From CAVQND01 sp049518415 (GTDB lineage: Bacteria > Verrucomicrobiota > Verrucomicrobiia > Limisphaerales > UBA8199), in NCBI GenBank assembly GCA_049518415.1, contig JBEKRX010000037.1:1-64000 (forward strand): DNA of 64,000 nt. The letters are read 5' to 3'. The translations under genes and the position numbers were made by a program. Below are positions 35,933 to 44,783 of the stretch, in pieces (positions within the stretch are counted from its first letter, which is position 1; every line of letters starts with the position of its first letter). The notes beneath the pieces are model-generated. The model searched no databases and was not told the origin of the DNA. It saw only the letters and a program-made list of their open reading frames with translations.

Positions 35933-37425
35933 GCGCTGGCCTTTCCGCGCGCTGCATGTTCAGGTGAATGGATCACATTGATGCCGTAGAGCTGGCAGAA
36001 GGCCTCGACCACCCGGCGATGATCGCCCAGTGTGACCACCTGATGGAAGCCGAGGACGTCGCGGCAGTCTTCGACGTTGTGCATCCTGATTTCGAGCGAG
36101 GTGCGGCAGCCCCCCGCCGGCGGGGTGTTGACGTTGCTGACGACGGTGCCGGTATCAATGATGAGTTGGTTGGTGTCGCTAAAGCGGATGAGGGAGACCG
36201 TGGCCCCGACCGGCCAGAGCACCTGGACCGAGATGCCCAGGGCCGACTCGGAATGGCTGCGCAGAATGTAAGGCACCGGTTTTTGAGCAAAGCCATAGAG
36301 GCGCGTGCCCGAGGTGCAGTGGGCGGTGATGAGCAGGTTCTTGACCGTCTCGGCGACCGGGTCGTTCATGTAGCCCGGGCGGTCGAGCAGATAGCTGGTG
36401 AGCATGAGCGAGGTGGCGCCGAACAGGTCGGCCTCGCAACCGCAGGTGACGCCCACGTCCTGCAACAGCGTCCAGCCGCCGCAGGGCGGGGTCGGGACCA
36501 GCTTGGCGCCCACCATGCCCAGGCAATCCATGGACAAGGCGTTGGCCTGCTCGTCGGCCAACAGACGCTTGGCCGTGGTGTAGGCCCGCGCGGAGTTGAG
36601 GCTGTCCTGCCAGGTTGGCTCGACCACGCGCTTGGCGTGCTTGCGGAAGGACGAGGCGACCTCCTTCACCTCTTCATTGACGGGCATCCGGTCAAACAGT
36701 TCGTTGAACGTCCGGCGCGGGATGGCGCGCACTTTGGTTCCCAGGCGGTCGAGCACCGTTTCGTTGCGTTGGTCGCCGCGGATCCAGAGCAGGCGGGTCT
36801 CCTCGAACATCCGCTTGGCGCGGACCATTCGCAGGCCGTCTTCCACCGCCGGCCACTCGAGCGACGAAACTACGTAAACGCCCGGCTGGCGGGAAAAGCC
36901 GGCCACGTGCCCGGTGAAGGAGGTGCCGATGGGAGAAAACACCAGGAGCGGCACGCCCGCCTCCTTCGCCAGCCGGTTGGCCCAGCCCCAGCCCGACATG
37001 TGCTGCAAAATGACCAGCACCGCGTCGGGTTTGCGCTCCTTCACCCCCTTGAGGAAGGCCGTCATCCCGGACTCGTCTTCGATGGGCTTTTCCTCTTCGT
37101 GCAACTGGAGGGCCAGCCGCTGGCAGGATTGGGCCAGCCACGCGCGGTATTCCCGCTGGTGTCGATCCAGCTCGTAAGTGGTGCCGGGCCAGCCCAGCCA
37201 GTAGGGCCGGGGCTGCTGCAGGATGGCCGCGTCCACCCGCACCTTGGGATGCGGCCGCAGCGCCGCCGGGTCGACAAAATCCGGGTCCGGCTTGCGCGCC
37301 TTGGCCAGCGCCGGGAAAAACTCGCCGCTCAAGGCTAGGCCCGCTGCCGCGGTCGAGAGGACTTGCAGACACTGCCGGCGGGAAAGGCAGCCGGAGCACT
37401 GATGGTGGGTATGAGGAGCATTCAT
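35929..37425 (-). CDS. Exported L-fucose/arabinose isomerase-fold protein (paralogue 2)
   Basis: A 498-residue protein with a signal containing adjacent arginines (SRRQCLQVLSTAAAGLALSG), Tat-like. The C-terminal domain carries VTCGCEADLFGATSLMLTSY (Glu331, Asp333) and an ITAHCTSGTRLYG segment. This is the same E-x-D plus HC arrangement as the paralogues at 10933-12420 and 45599-47032 and as FucI-type isomerases. The N-terminal domain has a KPDAVLVILQHMSGWGWANR sugar-isomerase-like strand-loop. It is followed by a co-translated secreted protein. Catalysis outside the cytoplasm or sugar sensing are both possible. Confidence 0.7.
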   Translation of the reverse strand: MNAPHTHHQCSGCLSRRQCLQVLSTAAAGLALSGEFFPALAKARKPDPDFVDPAALRPHPKVRVDAAILQQPRPYWLGWPGTTYELDRHQREYRAWLAQSCQRLALQLHEEEKPIEDESGMTAFLKGVKERKPDAVLVILQHMSGWGWANRLAKEAGVPLLVFSPIGTSFTGHVAGFSRQPGVYVVSSLEWPAVEDGLRMVRAKRMFEETRLLWIRGDQRNETVLDRLGTKVRAIPRRTFNELFDRMPVNEEVKEVASSFRKHAKRVVEPTWQDSLNSARAYTTAKRLLADEQANALSMDCLGMVGAKLVPTPPCGGWTLLQDVGVTCGCEADLFGATSLMLTSYLLDRPGYMNDPVAETVKNLLITAHCTSGTRLYGFAQKPVPYILRSHSESALGISVQVLWPVGATVSLIRFSDTNQLIIDTGTVVSNVNTPPAGGCRTSLEIRMHNVEDCRDVLGFHQVVTLGDHRRVVEAFCQLYGINVIHSPEHAARGKASA

Positions 37426-37529
37426 AACAATAATAGTTTCATAAGGCGATTTCCATAGGCCACAGTGCGCCTTTTACTCCGGTTGGGCCGCCGGGGCAAG
37501 GAAAGAACTCCCGCAGAACGGGCAGGCGG

Positions 37530-38675
37530 TCAGCGATGGGAGCGGGCCACTTTTTCCCAGCGCCCGGTTTTGGCGGACTTGAGGACGGCATCGCAGACGT
37601 ATTGGGTCTGGAGGGCGTCGCGGAAGGTGGGGCGGGCGGGTTTGCCTTTGGCGAGGCCTTCGAGGAAGTCGGCCACCTGGTGCACGAAGCTGTGCTCGTA
37701 GCCGATTTGCAGCCCGGGCACCCACCAATGGCCCATGTAGGGATGGTCGCCATCGGTGACATGGATGCTGCGCCAGCCGCGGACGCGGCCTTCGTCCCGG
37801 TGGTCGAAGTATTGCAAGCGATGCAGGTCGTGGAGGTCCCAGAAAATGGAGGCGTGCTCGCCGTTGATCTCCAAGGTGTAAAGCGCCTTGTGGCCCCGGG
37901 CGTAGCGGGTGGCCTCGAAGGTGGCCAGCGAGCCGTTCTGGAACCGCGCCAGGAAGGCGCAGGCGTCATCGATGCCCACTTGCTCGACCTTGCCCGTCAG
38001 GTTGTGCAGGCGCTCCTTGATAAACGTCTCGGTCATCGCGCTGACCTTCTCGATGCCGCCGTTGAGCCACAGGGCCGTGTCGATGCAATGCGCCAGCAAA
38101 TCGCCCGTCACACCGCTCCCGGCGACCTTCACGTCCAGGCGCCACAGCCCCGGCCCGCCTTGCGGGAGGTCTTTGGAGATGGTCCAATCCTGGAGGAATT
38201 TCGCGCGATAATGGAAAATGCGCCCGAGGCGGCCTTCCTCGATGAGTTGCCGGGCCAGCGCCACGGCGGGGATGCGGCGGTAATTGTAAGAGACCAGGTT
38301 CGGCACGCCCGCCTTCTCGACGGCCTGCACCATTTTCAAGCCCTCCGGCCCGTTCCTGGCCAGCGGTTTCTCGCACAGGAGCATCTTGCCGGCTTTGGCC
38401 GCCGCGATGGCGATGTCCTTGTGCAGGTCGTTGGGGACGGTGATGTCAATCAGGTCAATGTCCTTGCGCGCGATGAGCTTGCGCCAATCCGTTTCGTAGG
38501 AGGCGTAGCCCCATTTGGCCGCGAAGGCCTTGGCCCTGGCCTCGTCGACGTCGCAGGTCGCCTTGAGGACGGGTTGATATTCCAGGTCAAAGAAGTTGTT
38601 GACCTTGCGCCAGGCGTTGGAGTGGGTGCGGCCCATGAAGCCGCAACCGATCAGAGCGACATTGAGCTGTTTCAT
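37530..38675 (-). CDS. Gfo/Idh/MocA-family oxidoreductase
   Basis: A 381-residue NAD(P)-dependent dehydrogenase. The Rossmann motif is VALIGCGFMGRTH, the catalytic-lysine motif is CEKPLARN, and the C-terminal domain is the usual alpha/beta sheet ending near YVCDAVLKSAKTGRWEKVAR. Family members oxidise sugars, inositols or aminosugars, often converting exported-hydrolase products. It is cytoplasmic (no signal). The isomerase-fold gene lies upstream on the same strand's far side, but a 104-nt gap and separate orientation context make an operon uncertain. The substrate is unknown. Confidence 0.88.
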   Translation of the reverse strand: MKQLNVALIGCGFMGRTHSNAWRKVNNFFDLEYQPVLKATCDVDEARAKAFAAKWGYASYETDWRKLIARKDIDLIDITVPNDLHKDIAIAAAKAGKMLLCEKPLARNGPEGLKMVQAVEKAGVPNLVSYNYRRIPAVALARQLIEEGRLGRIFHYRAKFLQDWTISKDLPQGGPGLWRLDVKVAGSGVTGDLLAHCIDTALWLNGGIEKVSAMTETFIKERLHNLTGKVEQVGIDDACAFLARFQNGSLATFEATRYARGHKALYTLEINGEHASIFWDLHDLHRLQYFDHRDEGRVRGWRSIHVTDGDHPYMGHWWVPGLQIGYEHSFVHQVADFLEGLAKGKPARPTFRDALQTQYVCDAVLKSAKTGRWEKVARSHR

Positions 38676-38743
38676 AAGTGGTGCCTAATTGCGCGACAGG
38701 AAACCGGTTTGGGCCTCAGGACGCAAGCCGAAAGGTGAGGCCT

Positions 38744-39196
38744 TCATGGGGCGGCCGGTTGCGCCTCGGTCTGCCGCTGCAGCCAGGCTCGGCCCAACTC
38801 GGCCAGCGTTTCCGCTTGCAGCGCTTGCTCGAGCAAAGGAAAGACGCTGCGCTCTTCATAGCGAAAATGTTCGCGCGTCGCCAGCAGCGCGGCCTCAAAC
38901 AAGCGCCGCGCTTGGGCGCAAGTGGTCGCCCGCCGCACCTTCTCCAAGCGGGCGTCAATCTCATGGTGGTCCTGGTGCAGGCGCTCCAGTTGGCCGCGCT
39001 CGGCCAGGGCCTGGTCCAGGGCGGCGTAGGCGAGGTTGGTTTCGGTCTCAGCGTGCGGTCGCAGCAGTCCTTCGACCATGCCCGCCAGCGTCCTGAGTTC
39101 CCGCAGGGTGCCAGAGCCGGGCAGCGCGCGTTCGATCTGCTCGAACACGCTCAGGAAGATGGTATGCTCGGTCACCAAGGCTTCTGTAATCTTCAT
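38744..39196 (-). CDS. Hemerythrin HHE-domain protein
   Basis: A 150-residue four-helix protein with the non-heme di-iron ligand pattern. It has ALVTEHTIFLSVFEQIER (first His), LLRPHAETETNLAYAAL (His and Glu), RLHQDHHEIDARLEKV (His) and ATREHFRYEERSVFPLLEQA (His, Glu, Glu). Such proteins bind O2 or NO or sense oxidative stress. It starts 12 nt after the stop of the polymerase fusion gene, in the same direction, and probably is the last gene of the lexA operon. An oxygen- or iron-linked protein co-transcribed with a mutagenic polymerase is unusual. Confidence 0.85.
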   Translation of the reverse strand: MKITEALVTEHTIFLSVFEQIERALPGSGTLRELRTLAGMVEGLLRPHAETETNLAYAALDQALAERGQLERLHQDHHEIDARLEKVRRATTCAQARRLFEAALLATREHFRYEERSVFPLLEQALQAETLAELGRAWLQRQTEAQPAAP

Positions 39197-39208
39197 GCTA
39201 CTCTCTCT

Positions 39209-42200
39209 TTACCACAGGGCGCGCCGGTTGCAACCGGGGATTTCGAATTGGGCTTTCCTTCTCGGTTTGCCGGCGCGCAGCACGCGCAACGTATAGCCGC
39301 CGCCGTTTTCAAACGGCTCGACGGTGGCGGAGATTTCCAGGACGCGGTAACGGAGGGTGTTCAGGCCGTAGGATTGATAGGTGCGGGCGAAAAGTTCGGT
39401 CTCCACCACGCCCGTCCAGTCGGCCAGGGTCAGGAACTTCATGGGTTCGCCGGTGCTTTGCTGGAAGAGACGCTGCTCGATGACGAGGCCGCAAGTGACC
39501 ACCTGCTCGCCCAGGTGCTCGCCGAGCCGGCGGACGGGACAATAGGTGTCCCAGGCGATGTCGGGGAACAGTTCCAGCGGATGGCCGCTGGCCGGGAAGC
39601 CCAAGAGCTCTTCTTCCCAGCGCAGCCGTTGGAGGCGCTGGGGTTCCGCCAGCGGGACGGAGGGCAAATGGTCGAGGTTGCCCGGCGGAAAGAGCCAGAG
39701 TTGGCACAGTGGGGCAGGCCTCGCCCCTGCCGGCGGGGCGTCTGGCCCGCCCAGGGCCGTCCCTGAGAGATGCTTGGCGGGCGCGGCGGCGGCCCCACCC
39801 CGTGGCCGGCGAGACCGCTGGCCCACGGCCTGGCGGCTCGCACAAAGGGCTTTAAATTCCCAGTATTGGGTGGTCCGGGTTTGGCCGAAGGCATCGAAGG
39901 CCCCCACCCGGATGAGCGCCTCCATTTCTTCCGGGAGCGGCTGCACGCGGAGCAAGAAATCGGACAGCGAAGAAAACTCTCCCTGGGCGCGCTCACGCAG
40001 GCTCGCTTGAGCAGTGCGCTGGGTGAGCCCTTTGAGGCGCAGGAGGGGCACGCGAATCTTGCCCTGCCGCACGGTGAACTGCGGTCCGGGGTCATTCACC
40101 GAGGGCGCCAGCAGGGGGATGCCCAAGCGGTGGCATTCCAGCACATAGACCAGCGGCTGATAAAAGCCTTTGCCGTTGCTGAGCACCGCGGCCATGAACT
40201 GGGCCGGGTAATACCGCTTGAGCCAGGCCGATTGATAGGCCTCCACGCCGTAAGCGGTGCTGTGCGCCTTGCAAAAAGCATAGCCCCGAAAGCCGGCCAC
40301 CAGCTTCCAGACCTCGGCGATTTCGGCCTCGGTGCGCCCGCGCCGGCGCGCGCGCGCCGCGAACTCGCTCTGGAGCTGCCCGATGAGGGCGGTCTGCTCT
40401 TTGCCCAGGGCGCGCCGGAGGAGGTCGGCCCGCCCGGGCGGCAGCCCGGCGAAGGCCTCGCAGAGCTGGAGGATGTGCTCTTCATAGACCACCAGGCCGT
40501 AAGTGCTGCGCAGGCACGGCTCGAGCGCCGGATGCGGGTAGCGCACCGGACTGAGGCCCTGGTAACGGCGCGCAAATTCCAGCTTCTTGCTCTCGTTGGC
40601 CGCGCCGGGGCGAATCACGGAGACGATGGCGATGAGCGTGTCAATGTCGCGCACCGCGCACATCTTACAGAGGGAAATCATCGCCGGGCTTTCGATGTGG
40701 TGCACGGCGCGGGCGCTGCCGCCGGCAATCATCTCCCAGACCTGCGGATCGTCCCAAGGCTCCAGCGCCTCGAGGTCCAGCTTGGGCGGTGAGGGGTGCG
40801 CGAGCGGCGCGGTCAGTGGGGGAACGGGGGAGTGGGGGAGTGGGATGGCAGGAGGCGCACCCAGCATTGCTCGCACATCCCGCATCACCGCCAGGCCTCC
40901 CTGGGCGAGGATGTCCATCTTGACCAGGCCCAGGGCCTCGACCGAGTCCATGTCGAAGTGCGTGGTGGGATAGCCCTTGGCGGAAACAAAGCAGGGAGTA
41001 ATTTCAGGCATCGGCTGGCGCGACAGGACCAGACCGCAGGGGTGCATCTTGGGATAGCGGGGAAAGCCGTCCAGGAATTGCGCCATCTGCAGGGCGGTCG
41101 AGTAGGGCTCCTGGTCGAGCGGCAAAGCGCGGCCTTCCGGCGTGGCGGCGACGGCGGCGGCCAGCTCGGACGCGCGCCCGAAAGGCGGCAGCCGCCCGGT
41201 AAGGCGGCGGACCTGGAATTCGGAGACGCCCAGCACTTTGGCCACTTCGGCAAAGGCGCTGCGCGATTGGAAGGTGGAGAAGCCCCCGACCATGGCCGCG
41301 TGCGCCGGACCGTATTTCTCGAAAATCAAATCGAGCACGTCGTCTTTGCGGTCGTGCGGAAAATCAACATCGATGTCGGGCAGCTTCTGGAGGGCCATGC
41401 GCTCCCGGTTGAGGAAACGGCGAAAGTAGAGCTCGAAACGGATGGGGCAGACCTGGCTGATGCCCAGGCAGTAGCAGGCGAGCGAATCGGCGGCGCTGCC
41501 CCGCGTAAGCCATTGGATGCCGCGCCGGCGGCACTCCTGCAGAATGTCCCACATGACCAGGAAGTATTCCTCATAGCCGACCTCGGTGATGATGGCCAAC
41601 TCCTCTTCCAGTTGCGGCTTGAGCCGGGCGTGCCCTTGGGGGTAACGCCGCCGGAGTCCTGCCAGGACCAGCCGGCGCAGAAAGGCGGCCGGCCTCGAGC
41701 CGTCCGGAGGCGCGTAGCTGGGGAATTGCGGTTTCCCGAGCAAGAAGGCGAACGCGCAGCGGTCGGCCAGTTCGCCGCTGTGCGCCAGCCACTCCGGCCG
41801 GGCGGCAAAAAGCCGCTGCAGTTCCGCCGCGGGCCGGAAATGGTATTCGCCCCCCAGCCGCTTTTGCGGATGCTGCTGCCGGAGCAGCGTCAGGGTGCGG
41901 ATGCTTTGCACCACGTCGTACTTCCAGTGGTCGGCAGGCCGCTCGTAATGGATGGGCAACGAAGCCACACAAGGCAGGGGAGTGCCGCCCCCGTTGGGGG
42001 CCTCGGCACTGTCCACCGCCAGGTAAAACCGGCCGGGAAACAATGGGGCGAGTTCTGCGGAGGGACTGACGGCGAGCAGACCGTCGGTTTGGGCGGGGGA
42101 ATTGAAAAAAGGAGGAGTGGCGCTTGGCGCGGCTACGGCGTTCAAGACCCGGCAGAGGTTATGATAGCCGGTTTGGTTCTGGACATAGAGGCAGAGCCGC

Positions 42201-43783
42201 CAGCCCTGCCAGGCGAGCTCCGTGCCGATGATCGGTTTAATGCCCGCCTGGGCGGCGACCTGGGCAAACTCCACCGCCCCGTGCAGGTTGTTCCGGTCGG
42301 TTAGCGCAATCGCCGGCAGGTCGTGCCGTTTGGCCATATCCACAATGCCGTTGAGGGAAAGCGTGGAATCGAGAAACGAATAATAACTGTGGACGTTGAG
42401 GGGGATATAGGTGGAACGGGGAGGCGGGAGGCGCGATGCGCGATGCGCGATGCGGGATGTGGCGCAGGCGTCCCCGCCTGCCACCCTGGCCTCCCGCCCG
42501 CGCAGTGCCGTCGCTGGGAGATTCTGCGCGGGCGAGACGCCCGCCGCGGCAGCCGAGACGGCTGCCCCACTAGGTGGCACTGGGGTAGGCCTCCCGCCGG
42601 CCCTGTTCCTGGCCAGGAGGAGGAAATCATGCCCCCGGAGGAGCACGCGGCGGCCGTATTTTTGGCGCAAAACGTCCACCATGCCGGCCAGGCGTTGCTG
42701 AGCGTCGTGCCGCCGGGCGGCGGCGTCCAGGGCCAGCCCGCTCCGGAAACGGCCATCATAGACATTGGCCAGCTTGAGCGAGACCAGGCGGAGGCTGACG
42801 CGCCGTTTCCAGGCCTGGCGCAGGAGCCTGGTGACGCGGGCATAGATTTCCGTTTCCAGGTCTGTCGGCTCGGCCAGACTCTCGCTCGCCTGCTCCTCGT
42901 CCATGTCGTTGTAGCGGACCTTGACCATGAGCGTGCGCACGCTTTTGCCGTCGGCGCGCACTTTGCCCATGAGCTTGTCGGCCATGCGCTGCAACGTGGC
43001 CTCCAGGAACTCCTGGTCGGTGGTGTCCGCCGCAAAAGTTTCCTGTTCGCTGTAAGATTTGGCCGGGGCGCGCGCCGGCACGACCGGCCGTTCATCCAGG
43101 CCCAAAGCAAAGCGCCGCAACTGCGCCGCCAGGTTCCCCACCAGCAGCCCCAGCAGGTCGGGCGGCGTGCCGGCGATCTGCCCGATCCGGGCCAGCCCGG
43201 CGGCCTGCAACTGGGTGGCCGTCCTGGAGCCGATGCCTGGCAGCCATTGGTTGGGCAGCGGCGCCAGGAATTGCGCCTCCTGCCCGCGGGGCACCCATTG
43301 AAAGGCGGCGGGCTTGTTCAGCTTGGAAGCGATCTGGCTCACCAGTTTGTTGGTGGCGATGCCTTCGCTGACCGAAAGCCGGAGCGACTGCCGAATGGCC
43401 TGGCGAATCGTCTCGGCAATGTTCCAGGCCGGCTGGCGCGCGCCGGTCAGGTCGAAATAACCCTCGTCAATCGAGCCGATCTCCACGTCCGGCGTGAAAT
43501 CGTAGGCATACGAAAACATCAGCCGGGAGAACAGTTCGTACTTGTCGAAGTCGCCCGGCAGCAGCACCAGCTTGGGACAGAGCCGGCGCGCCAGGGCGGT
43601 CGGCATGGGCGTATAGACCCCGAACTTGCGCGCCTCGTAAGAGGCCGAGGCAATAATACCGCGCTTGGCGCCGCCGACCGCCACCGGCTGGCCCCGCAAC
43701 CGCGCGTCCGCCGCCTGCTCCACCGAGGCGAAGAACGCATCCGCATCCAGATGCACGATGGCCCGCTGTCCAGCCTCCACCAT
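39209..43783 (-). CDS. Fused Y-family DNA polymerase (DinB) and C-family polymerase (DnaE2-like)
   Basis: One uninterrupted 1524-residue frame. Residues 1-394 are a complete DinB/Pol IV: IVHLDADAFFASVEQ and GSIDEGYFDL carry the three catalytic acids (Asp and the Asp-Glu pair near residue 104), followed by fingers, HhH thumb and little finger. Residues about 395-457 are a low-complexity linker encoded by repeat-like DNA. From about 458 comes a PHP domain with lost metal ligands (LNVHSYYS, LTDRNN where LHVHS and LTDHGN are expected). The C-family palm follows, with intact PDIDVDF (about 801) and VKMDILAQ (about 955). HhH and OB domains end the protein. It should perform SOS translesion synthesis. 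It lies just after lexA. A GTG at 43819 could add 12 residues. Confidence 0.93.
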   Translation of the reverse strand: MVEAGQRAIVHLDADAFFASVEQAADARLRGQPVAVGGAKRGIIASASYEARKFGVYTPMPTALARRLCPKLVLLPGDFDKYELFSRLMFSYAYDFTPDVEIGSIDEGYFDLTGARQPAWNIAETIRQAIRQSLRLSVSEGIATNKLVSQIASKLNKPAAFQWVPRGQEAQFLAPLPNQWLPGIGSRTATQLQAAGLARIGQIAGTPPDLLGLLVGNLAAQLRRFALGLDERPVVPARAPAKSYSEQETFAADTTDQEFLEATLQRMADKLMGKVRADGKSVRTLMVKVRYNDMDEEQASESLAEPTDLETEIYARVTRLLRQAWKRRVSLRLVSLKLANVYDGRFRSGLALDAAARRHDAQQRLAGMVDVLRQKYGRRVLLRGHDFLLLARNRAGGRPTPVPPSGAAVSAAAAGVSPAQNLPATALRGREARVAGGDACATSRIAHRASRLPPPRSTYIPLNVHSYYSFLDSTLSLNGIVDMAKRHDLPAIALTDRNNLHGAVEFAQVAAQAGIKPIIGTELAWQGWRLCLYVQNQTGYHNLCRVLNAVAAPSATPPFFNSPAQTDGLLAVSPSAELAPLFPGRFYLAVDSAEAPNGGGTPLPCVASLPIHYERPADHWKYDVVQSIRTLTLLRQQHPQKRLGGEYHFRPAAELQRLFAARPEWLAHSGELADRCAFAFLLGKPQFPSYAPPDGSRPAAFLRRLVLAGLRRRYPQGHARLKPQLEEELAIITEVGYEEYFLVMWDILQECRRRGIQWLTRGSAADSLACYCLGISQVCPIRFELYFRRFLNRERMALQKLPDIDVDFPHDRKDDVLDLIFEKYGPAHAAMVGGFSTFQSRSAFAEVAKVLGVSEFQVRRLTGRLPPFGRASELAAAVAATPEGRALPLDQEPYSTALQMAQFLDGFPRYPKMHPCGLVLSRQPMPEITPCFVSAKGYPTTHFDMDSVEALGLVKMDILAQGGLAVMRDVRAMLGAPPAIPLPHSPVPPLTAPLAHPSPPKLDLEALEPWDDPQVWEMIAGGSARAVHHIESPAMISLCKMCAVRDIDTLIAIVSVIRPGAANESKKLEFARRYQGLSPVRYPHPALEPCLRSTYGLVVYEEHILQLCEAFAGLPPGRADLLRRALGKEQTALIGQLQSEFAARARRRGRTEAEIAEVWKLVAGFRGYAFCKAHSTAYGVEAYQSAWLKRYYPAQFMAAVLSNGKGFYQPLVYVLECHRLGIPLLAPSVNDPGPQFTVRQGKIRVPLLRLKGLTQRTAQASLRERAQGEFSSLSDFLLRVQPLPEEMEALIRVGAFDAFGQTRTTQYWEFKALCASRQAVGQRSRRPRGGAAAAPAKHLSGTALGGPDAPPAGARPAPLCQLWLFPPGNLDHLPSVPLAEPQRLQRLRWEEELLGFPASGHPLELFPDIAWDTYCPVRRLGEHLGEQVVTCGLVIEQRLFQQSTGEPMKFLTLADWTGVVETELFARTYQSYGLNTLRYRVLEISATVEPFENGGGYTLRVLRAGKPRRKAQFEIPGCNRRALW

Positions 43784-43792
43784 AACGTCTTC

Positions 43793-43824
43793 AACGCTTC
43801 CACGCTGCAACGCTTCCACGCTGC
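43793..43824. repeat. Two perfect 16-bp tandem repeats before the polymerase start
   Basis: AACGCTTCCACGCTGC occurs twice head to tail, exactly between the lexA stop and the ATG of the polymerase fusion. It covers the translation-initiation region, so copy-number change could alter expression. Confidence 0.8.
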
Positions 43825-43829
43825 AACCT

Positions 43830-44459
43830 TCACTTGCGCTTGCGCACCAAGGCCACCATGACCCCCTGCACCTGCAATTCTTCCCGGGGAATGAGGTTCC
43901 GATAGCGGGGATTTTCCGCGCGCAGATACGGTTTGCCCCGCTGCACGAGAAATGTCTTGAGGGTCACCTGGCCGTCAATCAGCGCCGCCACCACGTCGCC
44001 GGGACGCGGCGCCAGGCCATGCTCGATAATCGCGATGTCGCCGTCCACGATATTTTTGCCGAGCATGGAATCGCCCCGCACTTTCAGGCCGAACGTGCGG
44101 GCAGTCGGTTTGATCCCGAGCGTCTCCACGTCGATCAGCACGCAACCTTCCTCCTCCTGGGCGGCCTCGCTGGGCAGGCCGGCGGGAATGGAGCCAAAAA
44201 TCGGCACCGAGAGGATGCGCGGCCGCAACCGGTTTTTCGGCGCGTTGGGATTCACCACCTGGAACGTCCGGGCGCGCCCCGGCTGGTTTCTCAAGAACCC
44301 CTTGCCCCGGAGCGCCTTGATGTGCGCCAGCGCCGCGTTCGGACTGTTAAAGCCAAAATGCGCCGCAATCTCCCGGTAAGTGGGGACCAGCCCGGCCGAA
44401 TCCTGTTGGTCCTGGATAAATTCCAGGACCCGGCGCTGTCTTTTCGTCAATTCCTTCAT
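43830..44459 (-). CDS. lexA: LexA SOS repressor
   Basis: A 209-residue LexA. The winged helix-turn-helix at the N-terminus reads LTKRQRRVLEFIQDQQDSAG and PTYREIAAHFGFNSPNAALA. The S24 self-cleavage domain has the Ala93-Gly94 cleavage site (SIPAGLPSEA), the catalytic Ser131 in GDSMLGKNIVDGD, and Lys168 in GQVTLKTF. The Ser-Lys spacing of 37 equals that of E. coli LexA. It should repress until RecA-stimulated autoproteolysis. It is the first gene of the lexA / polymerase-fusion / hemerythrin operon, so it probably regulates the mutagenic polymerase and itself. The upstream region shows a TTGACA box and only one GAACA half-site. Confidence 0.94.
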   Translation of the reverse strand: MKELTKRQRRVLEFIQDQQDSAGLVPTYREIAAHFGFNSPNAALAHIKALRGKGFLRNQPGRARTFQVVNPNAPKNRLRPRILSVPIFGSIPAGLPSEAAQEEEGCVLIDVETLGIKPTARTFGLKVRGDSMLGKNIVDGDIAIIEHGLAPRPGDVVAALIDGQVTLKTFLVQRGKPYLRAENPRYRNLIPREELQVQGVMVALVRKRK

Positions 44460-44467
44460 ACTGAACA

Positions 44468-44496
44468 AGTGTCCACATGTCGCCGGACTTTGTCAA
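44468..44496 (-). promoter_or_regulatory. Candidate lexA promoter, possibly giving a leaderless mRNA
   Basis: On the minus strand TTGACA (44496-44491) is followed by a 17-nt spacer and GACACT (44473-44468). Transcription would begin within a base or two of the ATG at 44459. A GAACA/TGTTC LexA-type half-site lies at 44463-44467. The -10 is poor, so this is tentative. Confidence 0.35.
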
Positions 44497-44783
44497 CATA
44501 AAAACCGAGGGGAAAATTGGGGACGCGGCGTGAGGGAGTGGCGGGGGAGGCAGTTGGTCAGCAAGAACTGGCTGGTCGACCGGAGCAAATTGGCGATTGG
44601 GGACGGCGGGGGAATTGGGATTGCGCCGCCCGCGGAAAGATCGCGGAGTTTTGCCGCGCGCGGCAGTTCTGCGCTCACATTTCGGCTTGACGCCGGCCCG
44701 ACAAGCCGCATAATGGTCCCGCTGTTGATGAGAAAATCCTGTTTTCAGGTCAGTTTAAAGGCAAGCAAACAGAAAGGCATCAA
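44497..44783. other. Divergent intergenic region upstream of lexA and a Spy-like gene
   Basis: No protein-like frame or clear repeat is visible here. It should contain the plus-strand promoter for the gene at 44784. Confidence 0.35.

Noticed and set aside
43830..43859. ImuA or ImuB as a separate gene beside lexA
   Set aside because: No RecA-like ImuA frame exists in the operon, and the Y-family part has the catalytic acids that ImuB lacks.
44454..44467. A full verrucomicrobial LexA operator (TGTTC-N4-GAACA) before lexA
   Set aside because: Only the GAACA half matches; the other half reads CTTCA, so a full operator cannot be claimed.
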